Below are positions 40,321 to 48,280 of a DNA stretch of 64,000 nt, piece after piece (the first letter of the stretch is position 1; each line of letters starts with the position of its first letter). The DNA is from JASHPR01 sp963833885 (GTDB lineage: Bacteria; Actinomycetota; Actinomycetes; Streptosporangiales; Streptosporangiaceae). A program made the position numbers and the translations under genes. The stretch is from assembly GCA_963833885.1 (NCBI GenBank), contig CAWHZU010000036.1, positions 186,001 through 250,000 on the forward strand, in the 5' to 3' direction. Under the pieces are notes generated by a model. It made no database searches and was not told where the DNA came from. It saw only the letters and a program-made list of their open reading frames with translations.

Positions 40321-40476
40321 CTACTGGTGCGAGCGGCGCGGCCGGAGCTTGATCCAGGCCAGGATGCCAACGCCCGCCAGCAGCAGCAGCCACGGCGAGA
40401 ACAGGAGGTGTACGACGGCGCTGAAGATGATGATGGCGATGATGGCGACGGCGACGAGGGCGATGAGCGCGAACAT
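40321..40476 (-). CDS. Small hydrophobic membrane protein
   Basis: 51 aa, too short for most gene callers. From the ATG at 40474-40476 the protein is almost wholly hydrophobic (MFALIALVAVAIIAIIIFSAVVHLLF and WLLLLAGVGILAWI), probably two membrane segments, and ends in basic KLRPRRSHQ. An AACGGAGAACG ribosome-binding site precedes it. Similar tiny hydrophobic proteins are common in actinobacteria and their function is unknown. A longer frame to 40551 would add a basic N-terminus but has no better start. Confidence 0.6.
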   Translation of the reverse strand: MFALIALVAVAIIAIIIFSAVVHLLFSPWLLLLAGVGILAWIKLRPRRSHQ

Positions 40477-40824
40477 TTTGATCGTTCTCCGTTGGTGTCG
40501 TAGTGGTTTTGCCGACACCTCAAGACTGCCGCCGCCGGCTGCCCGCGCCAATCGGGATCAGCCCCGGTTCAACCCGGAGATTCATCCCGCACGCATCCGG
40601 GTCATCCCGGGCCCGGCAGGTACTGTTCTGCTGCCCATGGCCGACCCGGGCCGTCTTCGCCGCCCGGTGGTCTCCCTGACGCCGGGGCGCAGGGGGCCGA
40701 GCGGCTTGCTGGGTTTTGTGGTCCTGGACGGTGTGGCTCACGCACGCGAGGACATCCGGATGGTGCGCCGAGGGTGCACCAGATTCTCCGGTAGTGTCTG
40801 CGACATGGCCCATTAGGGGGCGGC
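40477..40824. promoter_or_regulatory. 348-bp intergenic region between divergent genes
   Basis: No gene was recognised. Several GC-rich short inverted repeats occur around 40560-40620. Close to the rightward gene, a -10-like TAGTGT (40792-40797) is followed after 7 bp by ATG GCC CAT TAG (40805-40816). Its stop runs into AGGGGGCGG, the ribosome-binding site of the next gene. A leaderless three-codon ORF before that gene is therefore possible. Confidence 0.4.
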
Positions 40825-41589
40825 ATGTCACTGGGCGCTGACGTTGTCAATGTCATCATCGGCGTCGTCGGGTCGCTGATATCGCTGTGGCTGCTGTTCA
40901 GCATCAAACCAAGTCTGCGGCTCACCTGGGAGGTGGGATTCCGCTCCATCAAGTGGTGGAAACGACTCCCTGACGGCTGGTACTTCTGTTCTCGATCAGG
41001 GTTGCAGAAAGAGCAGTCACCCATCAACTATGAGACCACCTGCCAGGAGTGCAAGACAACACTCGTTCATTACAGGGTGGAGATCGAGAACCTCGGACTG
41101 GGCAAGGTAGCGGACCTAGAGTCGCGGCTATGGCGAATCGGGAAGAAGAACACGCTTGGCAACCGCGAAAGGATAGAGCTCAAGAACAGCGAATTGCTGG
41201 AGCTTAACGGGAAGTGGCGCGAGGCCTGGCGAACCGGCGAGGAAATCACGGAACGAGTCGGCGACAGGTTTTACCATTTCTTCATCCCGTGCGAGGTATC
41301 GAAAGAGCCCCTGGGCAGCGACGAATACTACTTGCTCCAGGTCTGGTCAAGGCACGGCTTTACCAACTTTGGCCGCGTGCACAAGCTTAGGATTCACGCC
41401 GGCGACGCCGATCCCTCAGATAGGTTCAGCCGTTTCAAGGTCGAGGCCCCTGACGCCAGACGGCGGAGAAGCCGTGTGTTTGCGACCGTGGCGACGCTGA
41501 TCGCCACGGTCTTTGCTAGTCGCGCATCGCGCCGGGCCGCCAGGGCACGGAAGCAGGAGGCCAAGAACGGTCCCACTCTGTCCGGGTAA
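40825..41589 (+). CDS. Membrane-anchored protein of unknown function
   Basis: 254 aa, with AGGGGGCGG before the ATG at 40825. The N-terminus is one hydrophobic segment (LGADVVNVIIGVVGSLISLWLLFSI). A soluble domain follows, rich in charged and aromatic residues, with two cysteine pairs (YFCSRSG and CQECKTT) and HYRVEIENLGLGKVADLESRLWRIGKK. The C-terminus is basic and Arg/Ala-rich. I do not recognise the family. AT content is visibly higher than in neighbouring genes, which suggests acquisition by transfer. It is followed by a second unknown gene with the same base composition. Confidence 0.7.
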   Translation: MSLGADVVNVIIGVVGSLISLWLLFSIKPSLRLTWEVGFRSIKWWKRLPDGWYFCSRSGLQKEQSPINYETTCQECKTTLVHYRVEIENLGLGKVADLESRLWRIGKKNTLGNRERIELKNSELLELNGKWREAWRTGEEITERVGDRFYHFFIPCEVSKEPLGSDEYYLLQVWSRHGFTNFGRVHKLRIHAGDADPSDRFSRFKVEAPDARRRRSRVFATVATLIATVFASRASRRAARARKQEAKNGPTLSG

Positions 41590-41719
41590 GCATTGCCGTG
41601 ATGCGCAGGCATGCGGACTCGGCTGCTGCCGAAGCCAGCCCCGACACCTGGTGTGCCATAGTTACGGCATGCCGTCCTCTCCAGGTCATGCGCCGGGCAC
41701 CAAAGGCAGTAATCAATGG

Positions 41720-42457
41720 ATGCCACTTAAGATCACATACGCCGAGCCGACACCCGCCAGGGTCAACTCGAGTCACCGGGCCTTCCGGTATCGACTCGCC
41801 TCTGGGCAAATCAATTTGGCCAAGGGGCACATTGGCGGCTTCGGTAAGGTTGACGACCCTGCTGCCCGGAAGCAGATCAAGGCAGTCCGTCTGGAGGTAG
41901 CGCCAGCATCGGATGTCGTCATGTTGAAACGTCACGACGCTAAGTACCGCTACTTCAAGGCCGAACTTGGGCTGAACATGATCATACCGAAGGGAAAAGT
42001 GACGCTTCTTCGCTTCATCGTTGCACTATCCCAACCTGGCGACGAGACTAGGGCAGAGGACTCCATAACCCTTGACGGCTTCCCGCACAGCGACGTTGAC
42101 CAGAAGGCTCTGCTGCCAGGTAAGGTCACGCTCTCTGTTAGTAAAGCGCTGCGGTTTGTCCCTGTAATAGGTCACCTTCCGATACCTGTTGACCTCGAAT
42201 TGGGACCGTGGGAGTTCCAGCTGGGCACAATACGAAAGATCAAAGTTCAGTTTAGCGGCGGGCTCACCCCGAAGCCGGAGTGGTTCGTGCGTAAGAGCGC
42301 CCTAGCCGGTGAGTTTCGGGTCGCGCTGATAGTGCGCTGCCCAGCGACATGCACGACCCTGGAGGCTGGCGTCCAAGCATACCTTCGCTACGACCCCGGC
42401 TTCTGGAGTAAAGCCGACATATACACCCAGCAGATAAGCATCCCCCTTCTAAAATAG
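41720..42457 (+). CDS. Hypothetical protein of unknown function, lower GC than neighbours
   Basis: 245 aa from the ATG at 41720. An in-frame ATG at 41669 would add 17 residues. No signal peptide or clear membrane segment is seen. The sequence alternates hydrophobic and polar residues in a beta-rich pattern (KVTLLRFIVALSQPGDETRAEDSITLDGF, GEFRVALIVRCPATCTTLEAGVQAYLRY), such as a beta-sandwich. It has a Cys pair in VRCPATC. The family is not recognised. The gap to the upstream unknown gene is 130 bp on the same strand. Its end overlaps the convergent fusion flavoenzyme gene by 9 bp. Confidence 0.68.
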   Translation: MPLKITYAEPTPARVNSSHRAFRYRLASGQINLAKGHIGGFGKVDDPAARKQIKAVRLEVAPASDVVMLKRHDAKYRYFKAELGLNMIIPKGKVTLLRFIVALSQPGDETRAEDSITLDGFPHSDVDQKALLPGKVTLSVSKALRFVPVIGHLPIPVDLELGPWEFQLGTIRKIKVQFSGGLTPKPEWFVRKSALAGEFRVALIVRCPATCTTLEAGVQAYLRYDPGFWSKADIYTQQISIPLLK

Positions 42458-44683
42458 GGCCTTTCCCGAAGGCAGGTGGAGCGGGAAGTTCTGGTCGAAG
42501 ACGTTCTCGGGATCGTAGGTGGCCTTCAGCTCGCGGAGCCGGGCGAGGGTGCTGCCGGGAAACGCGTCATGCAGGCGCTGCGAGCGCTGGTCCGTCTCGA
42601 AACTGAGGTAGAGGCCGTCCAGGTGGTGGCGCAGCTCGTCCCAGTGGGCGTGGAAGCGGCCGGCGTCCCCGCCCACGGAGGAGACGTTGAAGTTCTGATG
42701 GCGGTGCGCGTAGGCGGTGGCGTCCGGGTCGACGTCGTTGACCGCGCCGCCGACCGCGCGGATCGCGACCCACGGGGCCGCCCCGGTGCGCAGTCCGGCC
42801 GCGATGCCCTCGTTCAGTTGCGGCTCCAGGTGCACGGCCAGGCCGTTGCTGATCAGCGGTTCGGCCTGCCCGCCGTAGTGCGTGGCGTCGTGCGGCGCCA
42901 CGACCGCCGCGTACGGCAGGACCTGTGCCTGCTGGTCCAGCACGGGCGCGACCGACAGCAGCGGGGTCAGCGCAGCCACGGCGGCGTCGGTGTCGTCATT
43001 GGCCAATACCGTGATGGCCTGGGCGGCCGGCGGCGAGCCGCCCCGCCCGGCGAACGCGTACAGGAAGCTGGTCAGCTCTCGCGGCGCGGCCTCGACGAGC
43101 TTGCCCCAGCGCTCCAGCAGCGCGGCCGTGTCCGAGGCGTCGTAGACCATCTGGGCGAGGACCACGTTGCCGACCGGGTAGGCGTCTAGCTCGAAAGCGG
43201 TGACGATGCCGAAGTTGCCGCCGGCGCCGCGCAGTGCCCACAGCAGGTCCGGGTTCTCGTCGGCGTCGGCGCGGACGATCTGGCCGTCGGCCAGCACCAC
43301 TTCGGCGCCGGTGACGTGGTCGATCGTGAGCCCGAACTTGCGGACCAGGAACCCGATCCCGCCCGCCGTGGCCAGTCCCCCTACCCCGACGTCGCCGTAG
43401 TCGCCGCTGCTCATCGCCAGGCCGGATGGCGCGAGCGACTGCGCCACGTGTCCCCAGCTCGCCCCCGGCCCGACCCGGACCCGGGTGCCGTTCAGGCTGA
43501 CGCTGTCGAGCCGGGAAAGATCGATGACGATCCCGCCGTCGTTGGTGGACCGTCCGCTGATTCCATGACCTCCGGAACGCACAGCAAGCGGGACCTCCTG
43601 CTTACGGGCGAAAGCGAGCGCCTCGGCGACCTCCGCCGTCGTGCCCGGCCGCAGCACAAGACCCGGGCTGCCCGAGCGCATGTACGTGGAGCGCACCTTG
43701 GGATACGCCTTGTCCCCGGGTTCGACGGCCGTGGCCCGCAGCGCGGCTGGCACCGCGTCGTAGCCGATGCCGCCACGCCGGAGCTCAAGGGCTTTTGGGC
43801 CCCGCACCACCTGCCCGGACCGCGTGCCGGCCGCCTCTCGCTCGCGGGCGACGGCTTCCCGGAGCGCTGGCGCGACCTCCTCGCCCCAGGTCTGGATCGC
43901 CCGGGCGTCGTCGCTGGCCAGGATGAACGCGGATACGCCGTCGCGCAGGACGTACGGGAGCAGGCCGTCGACCGTGGCGTGCTCCGGCGCGATGTTCAGC
44001 AGGCGGCGGATCTCGCGCGGATCCCGGCCGGCCGCGGTGGCGGCCTCGTCGATGATCGCGTTGCCGCGTTCAAGGTCACCGGGCTTGAGGTAGAACAGGC
44101 TGGGCAGCCAGCCGTCGGCCTTCTCCCCGACCAGGCGCAGCATCCGCGGCTTGAGGACGCCGAGCCAGATGGACACGTCATGGGCTGGTGCCGGGCCGCG
44201 CTTGGCGCCGCGGATCTTGTACTCCTGGCCGTCGGCGAAGATGCCGCCTCGCCGGTCGGCCTCCCAGGTGGCCCGGATGAGGTCGATCGCCTCGCTCAGG
44301 CCGGCCACCGCTTCCGAGGGCGACCGCCTTGGCCCGCCCATCGCCACGATCGCGTCCCAGAAGGCACCCGCGCCGAGGCCCAGCTCGAACCGGCCTCCGG
44401 ACAATAGGTCCAGGCTGGCGGCCTGGCGTGCGAGCAGCACCGGCGGCCGCAACGGCAGGTTGATCACGTTGCCGGAGATCTTGATCAGCTCCGTGCTGGC
44501 GGCGACGTAGGACATCAGGGTCCAGGTATCGAGGAACGCGGGCTGGTACGGGTGATCCTGGAACGTCACCAGATCCAGGCCTGAGCGCTCGGACAGTTGT
44601 GCAAGGGCGACCGGCGTGTGCGGCTCCTCGTTCTGCGGGGTGATGAACGTGCCGAAGACGAGATCGTGCCCGTGGTCAGCCAT
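42449..44683 (-). CDS. Two-domain flavoenzyme: luciferase-like (LLM, F420/FMN type) monooxygenase fused to BBE-type FAD-linked oxidase
   Basis: 744 aa from the ATG at 44681-44683. Residues about 1-320 are a luciferase-like TIM barrel (LVFGTFITPQNEEPHTPVALAQLSERSGLDLVTFQDHPYQPAFLDTW, RFELGLGAGAFWDAI). Residues about 330-744 are a PCMH-fold FAD domain (GLVLRPGTTAEVAEALAFARKQEVPLAVRSGGHGISG with the His of covalent FAD attachment, AGGIGFLVRKFGLTIDH) ending in the BBE segment (LRELKATYDPENVFDQNFPL). The usual cysteine of bicovalent FAD is replaced: the expected GxC region reads GGLATAGGIG. It is divergent from an HxlR regulator and may handle an aromatic or quinone-like compound. The open frame continues upstream to 45718 but that part belongs to other genes. 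Confidence 0.88.
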   Translation of the reverse strand: MADHGHDLVFGTFITPQNEEPHTPVALAQLSERSGLDLVTFQDHPYQPAFLDTWTLMSYVAASTELIKISGNVINLPLRPPVLLARQAASLDLLSGGRFELGLGAGAFWDAIVAMGGPRRSPSEAVAGLSEAIDLIRATWEADRRGGIFADGQEYKIRGAKRGPAPAHDVSIWLGVLKPRMLRLVGEKADGWLPSLFYLKPGDLERGNAIIDEAATAAGRDPREIRRLLNIAPEHATVDGLLPYVLRDGVSAFILASDDARAIQTWGEEVAPALREAVAREREAAGTRSGQVVRGPKALELRRGGIGYDAVPAALRATAVEPGDKAYPKVRSTYMRSGSPGLVLRPGTTAEVAEALAFARKQEVPLAVRSGGHGISGRSTNDGGIVIDLSRLDSVSLNGTRVRVGPGASWGHVAQSLAPSGLAMSSGDYGDVGVGGLATAGGIGFLVRKFGLTIDHVTGAEVVLADGQIVRADADENPDLLWALRGAGGNFGIVTAFELDAYPVGNVVLAQMVYDASDTAALLERWGKLVEAAPRELTSFLYAFAGRGGSPPAAQAITVLANDDTDAAVAALTPLLSVAPVLDQQAQVLPYAAVVAPHDATHYGGQAEPLISNGLAVHLEPQLNEGIAAGLRTGAAPWVAIRAVGGAVNDVDPDATAYAHRHQNFNVSSVGGDAGRFHAHWDELRHHLDGLYLSFETDQRSQRLHDAFPGSTLARLRELKATYDPENVFDQNFPLHLPSGKALF

Positions 44684-44720
44684 GACCAGACTCCCAACGT
44701 CAGCTATCCTGATGCTAGTA

Positions 44721-44737
44721 ACTTCTAGAATCGAAGT
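44721..44737. promoter_or_regulatory. HxlR-type operator candidate
   Basis: ACTTC-N7-GAAGT dyad in the 123-bp gap between the divergent fusion flavoenzyme and HxlR genes, in an AT-richer stretch (CTAGTAACTTCTAG). HxlR regulators usually bind such short dyads next to divergent redox genes. Confidence 0.6.
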
Positions 44738-44806
44738 AGATATTCCCTGAGGGGGGGGACGGGCACGCGGTGGCCGCTGGCATGGATGTTCCGTCAGGAG
44801 CGTGCC

Positions 44807-45182
44807 ATGGCCGCTGACGACGTCTCGGCGCAGGAGTGCGAGCCGGCCGCCGAGCAGCTGGCCCGTGCGTTCGAGTTCCTGGGCAAGCGGTGGACGGCGG
44901 TGATCCTCGGCCACCTGTCGCACGGGCCTGCCGGATTCCGTGAGCTGTCCCGCGGTATCGGCGGGATCAGCGACTCCGTCTTGTCCGAGCGGCTCGCGAG
45001 CCTGGCCGCGGGCGGCCTCATCACCCGCACCGTGTGCGACGGTCCCCCGGTAACTGTCATCTACCAGCTGACCGAACGAGGCCGGGCCCTCATGCCCGCG
45101 CTCGACCAGATAGCCAAGTGGGCTAGCGACAACCTTCGCTGGCCGGTCAGGACTGAGGGGCCCTATGGCTTTGCGGTACTGA
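44807..45182 (+). CDS. HxlR family winged-helix regulator, stop codon lost by apparent 1-bp insertion
   Basis: From the ATG at 44807 (AGGAGC about 7 bp upstream) the frame encodes a full HxlR domain: QLARAFEFLGKRWTAVILGHLSHGPAGFRELSRGIGGISDSVLSERLASLAAGGLITRTV and YQLTERGRALMPALDQIAKWASDNL. As written, the frame has no stop until 45763 and runs through the antisense of the acetyltransferase gene. Removing one T from the TTT at 45170-45172 gives a stop at 45180-45182 and a 124-residue protein of normal length. It is divergent from the fusion flavoenzyme, which it probably represses. The coordinates given are for the repaired frame. Confidence 0.8.
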
Positions 45183-45709
45183 CGCATCGTCTCGCCGAAC
45201 CAGCGATCGGTCTCACCCTCGTCAGCCATGCCCAGGCGTTCGGCCACCCGCTGGGAGGCGGTGTTGTCCAGGTCGGTGAGCGCGAGCACCTCGTCGATGC
45301 CGGTGCTCCCGGCCAGGGCGAGGACGACGCGCGCAGCCTCGGTCGCCAACCCCCGCCCCTGGAACTCTGGGTGCAGGTGCCAGCCCACTTCCACCAGGCC
45401 CGTGGGGCCATCCTCGTCGCTGAGCGGCAGCAGCAGAAGCGTTCCCACCGGCTGGCCAAGCTCGCCCGGTACCGTGCCTGCCGCGTACGGGACTATCGCC
45501 CACAGGCCGAATGGCGGCGAAAGACCGCGCTCGTGCTCGCGCCAGCGGCCCAGGCGCTCCCGTGCTTCGGCAATCGTGGCCACCGGCTTGCGGGGATGCG
45601 CGCCGAGCCAGCGCGCCACCTCTTCCCGCGAGTACACGTCGAAGAACGCCTCGACGTCAGACTCATCCCAGTGGCGAAGCAGCAGACGGCCCGTTCTGAG
45701 CAACTCCAT
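45163..45709 (-). CDS. GNAT family N-acetyltransferase, stop codon lost by the same apparent 1-bp insertion
   Basis: From the ATG at 45707-45709 the frame encodes a complete RimJ/RimL-type acetyltransferase: MELLRTGRLLLRHWDESDVEAFFDVY, VGWHLHPEFQGRGLATEAARVVLALA (acetyl-CoA site) and LTDLDNTASQRVAERLGMADEGETDRWFGETMRQYRK. As written it has no stop and stays open to 42449. With one T (plus strand) removed at 45170-45172 it ends ...YRKP with TAG at 45163-45165, giving 181 aa. No ribosome-binding site is visible; TAACCT 8-9 bp before the ATG suggests a leaderless transcript. The carboxylesterase gene is divergent. Confidence 0.78.
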
Positions 45710-45755
45710 AGCGCACAAAGGTTAACCGGACCAGCGCGCGGGGACGCCGAGGGTT

Positions 45756-47261
45756 GTGCCTAACGACGCCGCCCCGACCGTCACCATCAACAACGGCGCC
45801 GTCCGCGGCGTCATGGCCGGAGGCGGCTACTGCTTCCGCGGGCTGCCCTTCGCCGCTCCTCCCACCGGCGACCTGCGCTGGCGGGCGCCGCGCCCGCCCG
45901 CCGACTGGCAGGGGGTCCGCGATGCCACCCGCTTCGGGCCGAGCAGCCCGCAGCCGGACAATCCCGCCCTGACGGGTCCCACCAGCGAGGACTGCCTGTA
46001 CCTCAACGTGTACACGCCGACGCTGGGGAGCGGCGAAGGTGGCCTGCCAGTGCTCGTGTGGATCCACGGCGGCCGCTTCACGCTCGGCGCGGGCCGGGAT
46101 TACGACGGCACCAAACTGGCGGCGCTCGGCATCGTGGTCGTCACGGCCAACCACCGGCTCGGCGCCCTCGGCTTCCTCGCCCACCCTGCGCTGGCATCGC
46201 GGCCCGGCGGCCCGTCCGGTAACTACGGGCTGATGGACCAGCAGGCGACCCTGCGCTGGGTGCAAGACAACATCCGCACGTTTGGCGGTGACCCGGACAA
46301 CGTCACGATCTCGGGCCAGTCGTCCGGCGGCCTGTCCGTGCTCGCGCACATGGTCTCCCGCGGTTCTCATGGGCTATTCCACCGGGCGATCGTGCAAAGC
46401 GGTTCCTTCGCGCTGACCCAGCAGTCTCTCGCCGCCGCAGAGGCCGACGGGGAGGCCTTCGCGGCCAAGGCGGGCTGCCCGGATCAGACGGCCCACGGTC
46501 TGCGCCGCCTGCCGGTCGCGGATCTCGTGAGCAGCTTCCCGGGCGCGGCGATCCCGGGCGTCGTCGACGGCGAGGTGCTCGAGGAGTCGCTCGGGACGGC
46601 GCTGGCCGCCGGGCGGTTCGCCCGGGTGCCAATCCTCAACGGGACGAACCACGATGAGGAGCGGGTTTTCGTCACCGGTGCCGAAACCGTCGTCGACGGC
46701 TGGTTCGTGCCGATGTGCGAGCCGGTGACCGCCGAGAGCTACCAGCGCGTGATCGCCACGGTATTGAGCGTGCCCGCCGTGCGGGCCGCGGTGATCGCGG
46801 CCGAGTACCCCCTCGGCGCGTACCCATCGCCGCCGGTCGCCTTCAGCACCCTGCTCAGCGACGCCTACTTCGCGTGCCCGGCGCTGCAGATCGACCGGTG
46901 GACCTCAAAGTGGGTACCGACCTTCGCCTACGAGTTCAACGACGACAACGCGCCGCTCCGCTATCCGCCGCCGCTGACCGGCCCGCCCGTGGCGACGCAC
47001 AAGTCCGAGTTCCCCTACCTGTTCGACCTGCCAGACGCGCCACTCCAGGAACCGCTCAGCCCCGACCAGCAGGCGTTGGCGGCCACCATGCGGGCCGCCT
47101 GGGCGAACTTCACGGCCAGCGGCAACCCGGCGTCCGGTGCCGCGGGCTGGCCAGCGTTCGGCGCGGACGGCACCCAGGTGCTGTCGCTCGTTCCGCCGCG
47201 GCCGCGGGTCGAGACGGACTTCGCGGCCAGGCACCACTGCGCGTTCTGGGACGCCGGGTAA
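45756..47261 (+). CDS. Carboxylesterase, type B family
   Basis: 501 aa from the GTG at 45756. The fold is clear: GVMAGGGYCFRGLPFAAPPTGDLRWRAP, SEDCLYLNVYTP, oxyanion-hole WIHGGRFTLGAG, nucleophile Ser189 in ISGQSSGG, the acid in NGTNHDEERVF and the histidine in ATHKSEFPYLFD. It lacks a signal peptide, so it is probably cytoplasmic. It would hydrolyse small esters (p-nitrobenzyl-esterase-like) or carbamates. It is divergent from the GNAT gene by 46 bp and convergent with an FCD regulator. Nothing fixes the natural substrate. Confidence 0.92.
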   Translation: MPNDAAPTVTINNGAVRGVMAGGGYCFRGLPFAAPPTGDLRWRAPRPPADWQGVRDATRFGPSSPQPDNPALTGPTSEDCLYLNVYTPTLGSGEGGLPVLVWIHGGRFTLGAGRDYDGTKLAALGIVVVTANHRLGALGFLAHPALASRPGGPSGNYGLMDQQATLRWVQDNIRTFGGDPDNVTISGQSSGGLSVLAHMVSRGSHGLFHRAIVQSGSFALTQQSLAAAEADGEAFAAKAGCPDQTAHGLRRLPVADLVSSFPGAAIPGVVDGEVLEESLGTALAAGRFARVPILNGTNHDEERVFVTGAETVVDGWFVPMCEPVTAESYQRVIATVLSVPAVRAAVIAAEYPLGAYPSPPVAFSTLLSDAYFACPALQIDRWTSKWVPTFAYEFNDDNAPLRYPPPLTGPPVATHKSEFPYLFDLPDAPLQEPLSPDQQALAATMRAAWANFTASGNPASGAAGWPAFGADGTQVLSLVPPRPRVETDFAARHHCAFWDAG

Positions 47262-47322
47262 CGCTGGCCGACGGCCATCGTCGCTCCGGTTGGCGTCGTG
47301 TTCGCCGCCTGCTGCCCGCGGA

Positions 47323-48093
47323 TCACTCAGGCTCGCGCGGCGCGGGGCGACGCTCGATCTCCTGCAGGTAATAGCCGATGCCTTGGAGGTGGCGGAGCAT
47401 TCTGTGCCGGGCCACGGAGCTGTCGCCGGCGACGATCGCGTCAACGATCCGGCCATGTACGTGCCGGACATCCGCCTGGCGGGCAGCGGCCACGGTCGGG
47501 TCGGCCGGAGTGATCCCGGGCGTGAGCAGGGCCAGCACCTCCACGAACAGGCGCAGCGCCGGGTTGCCGGTCAGCTCGGCGATGACCAGGTGGATGCGGC
47601 TCGAGCCTAGATGGCCGCTCTCATCCTGCAGCTCGGCCTCCTCCTCGAGAGCAGCGCGGAGCAGGTCGATGCCCTTCTCGTCGATGCGCTGCGCCGCCAG
47701 GTCGGCGGTCTGCAACTCCAGCGCGGTCCGCGCTTCAAATATGTCGTCCGCGCCAGCGCCGAAGAACTGAAGGTGAAGAGCCGCGGCTCGCGCCACCGAT
47801 GACGCGCGGGGGGCCGTGACAACCAGGCCGCCACCCGGCCCGCGGCGCATCTGCGCCACCTCATCCTGCTCGAGCAGGCGGACGGCCTCACGAAAAACCG
47901 CGCGGCTGACGCCAAGCTCCAGCATTAGCCCCGGCTCTGTGCCAATGACCTGCCCCACCGGGAAGCCCTTGGCGGCGATCATCATCTGGAGACGCTGAGC
48001 AACAGACCCAGCGAGCTTTCCGCCATCCTTCAGCCCGCTCACGTGTGCCGGGAGCGTCACCGCTCCTGACCTATTCCTCACGTTATCGGGCAC
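47323..48093 (-). CDS. GntR family regulator with FCD domain (FadR subfamily)
   Basis: 256 aa. The winged helix reads VAQRLQMMIAAKGFPVGQVIGTEPGLMLELGVSRAVFREAVRLLEQDEVAQMRRGPGGGLVV. The FCD ligand domain has DDIFEARTALELQTADLAAQRIDE, RIHLVIAELTGNPALRLFVEVLALL and HGRIVDAIVAGDSSVARHRMLRHL, with the histidines that usually bind a metal. It is convergent with the esterase gene and divergent from the hydrolase-LuxR gene. A dyad at 48109-48120, 16 bp before its start, may be its own operator. Its effector is probably an organic acid. Confidence 0.9.
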   Translation of the reverse strand: MPDNVRNRSGAVTLPAHVSGLKDGGKLAGSVAQRLQMMIAAKGFPVGQVIGTEPGLMLELGVSRAVFREAVRLLEQDEVAQMRRGPGGGLVVTAPRASSVARAAALHLQFFGAGADDIFEARTALELQTADLAAQRIDEKGIDLLRAALEEEAELQDESGHLGSSRIHLVIAELTGNPALRLFVEVLALLTPGITPADPTVAAARQADVRHVHGRIVDAIVAGDSSVARHRMLRHLQGIGYYLQEIERRPAPREPE

Positions 48094-48280
48094 CGATTTA
48101 GTTTACAGGACAACTTTGTCTCGGCCGGAAGATGAGCGAGTCTGGGACGGACGGCTGCAATTGTTGGCTACGGTTACCGGCCATGGCTCGCAGCCATCTG
48201 GCTATCCACTTGGAGTACCGGAGATCTGCAGGCTGGTCATTGTCGCGCTTTGGTGCGAGCAGCGCGAGAATCGCTCATAC
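48094..48280. promoter_or_regulatory. Divergent regulatory region with dyad GACAACTTTGTC
   Basis: 187 bp between the FCD regulator and the hydrolase-LuxR gene. GACAA-CT-TTGTC at 48109-48120 is a perfect short dyad next to AT-richer DNA (GATTTAGTTTACAGG), in the position of a FadR-type operator. The rest holds no recognisable gene. Confidence 0.5.

Noticed and set aside
42449..45718. A single 1089-codon frame that would be an acetyltransferase-luciferase-BBE triple fusion
   Set aside because: The middle third is the antisense of an intact HxlR domain and of the divergent promoter. One base correction at 45170 ends the acetyltransferase normally.
48116..48280. N-terminal extension of the hydrolase-LuxR regulator
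   Set aside because: No similarity to the hydrolase family and it covers the divergent regulatory region.
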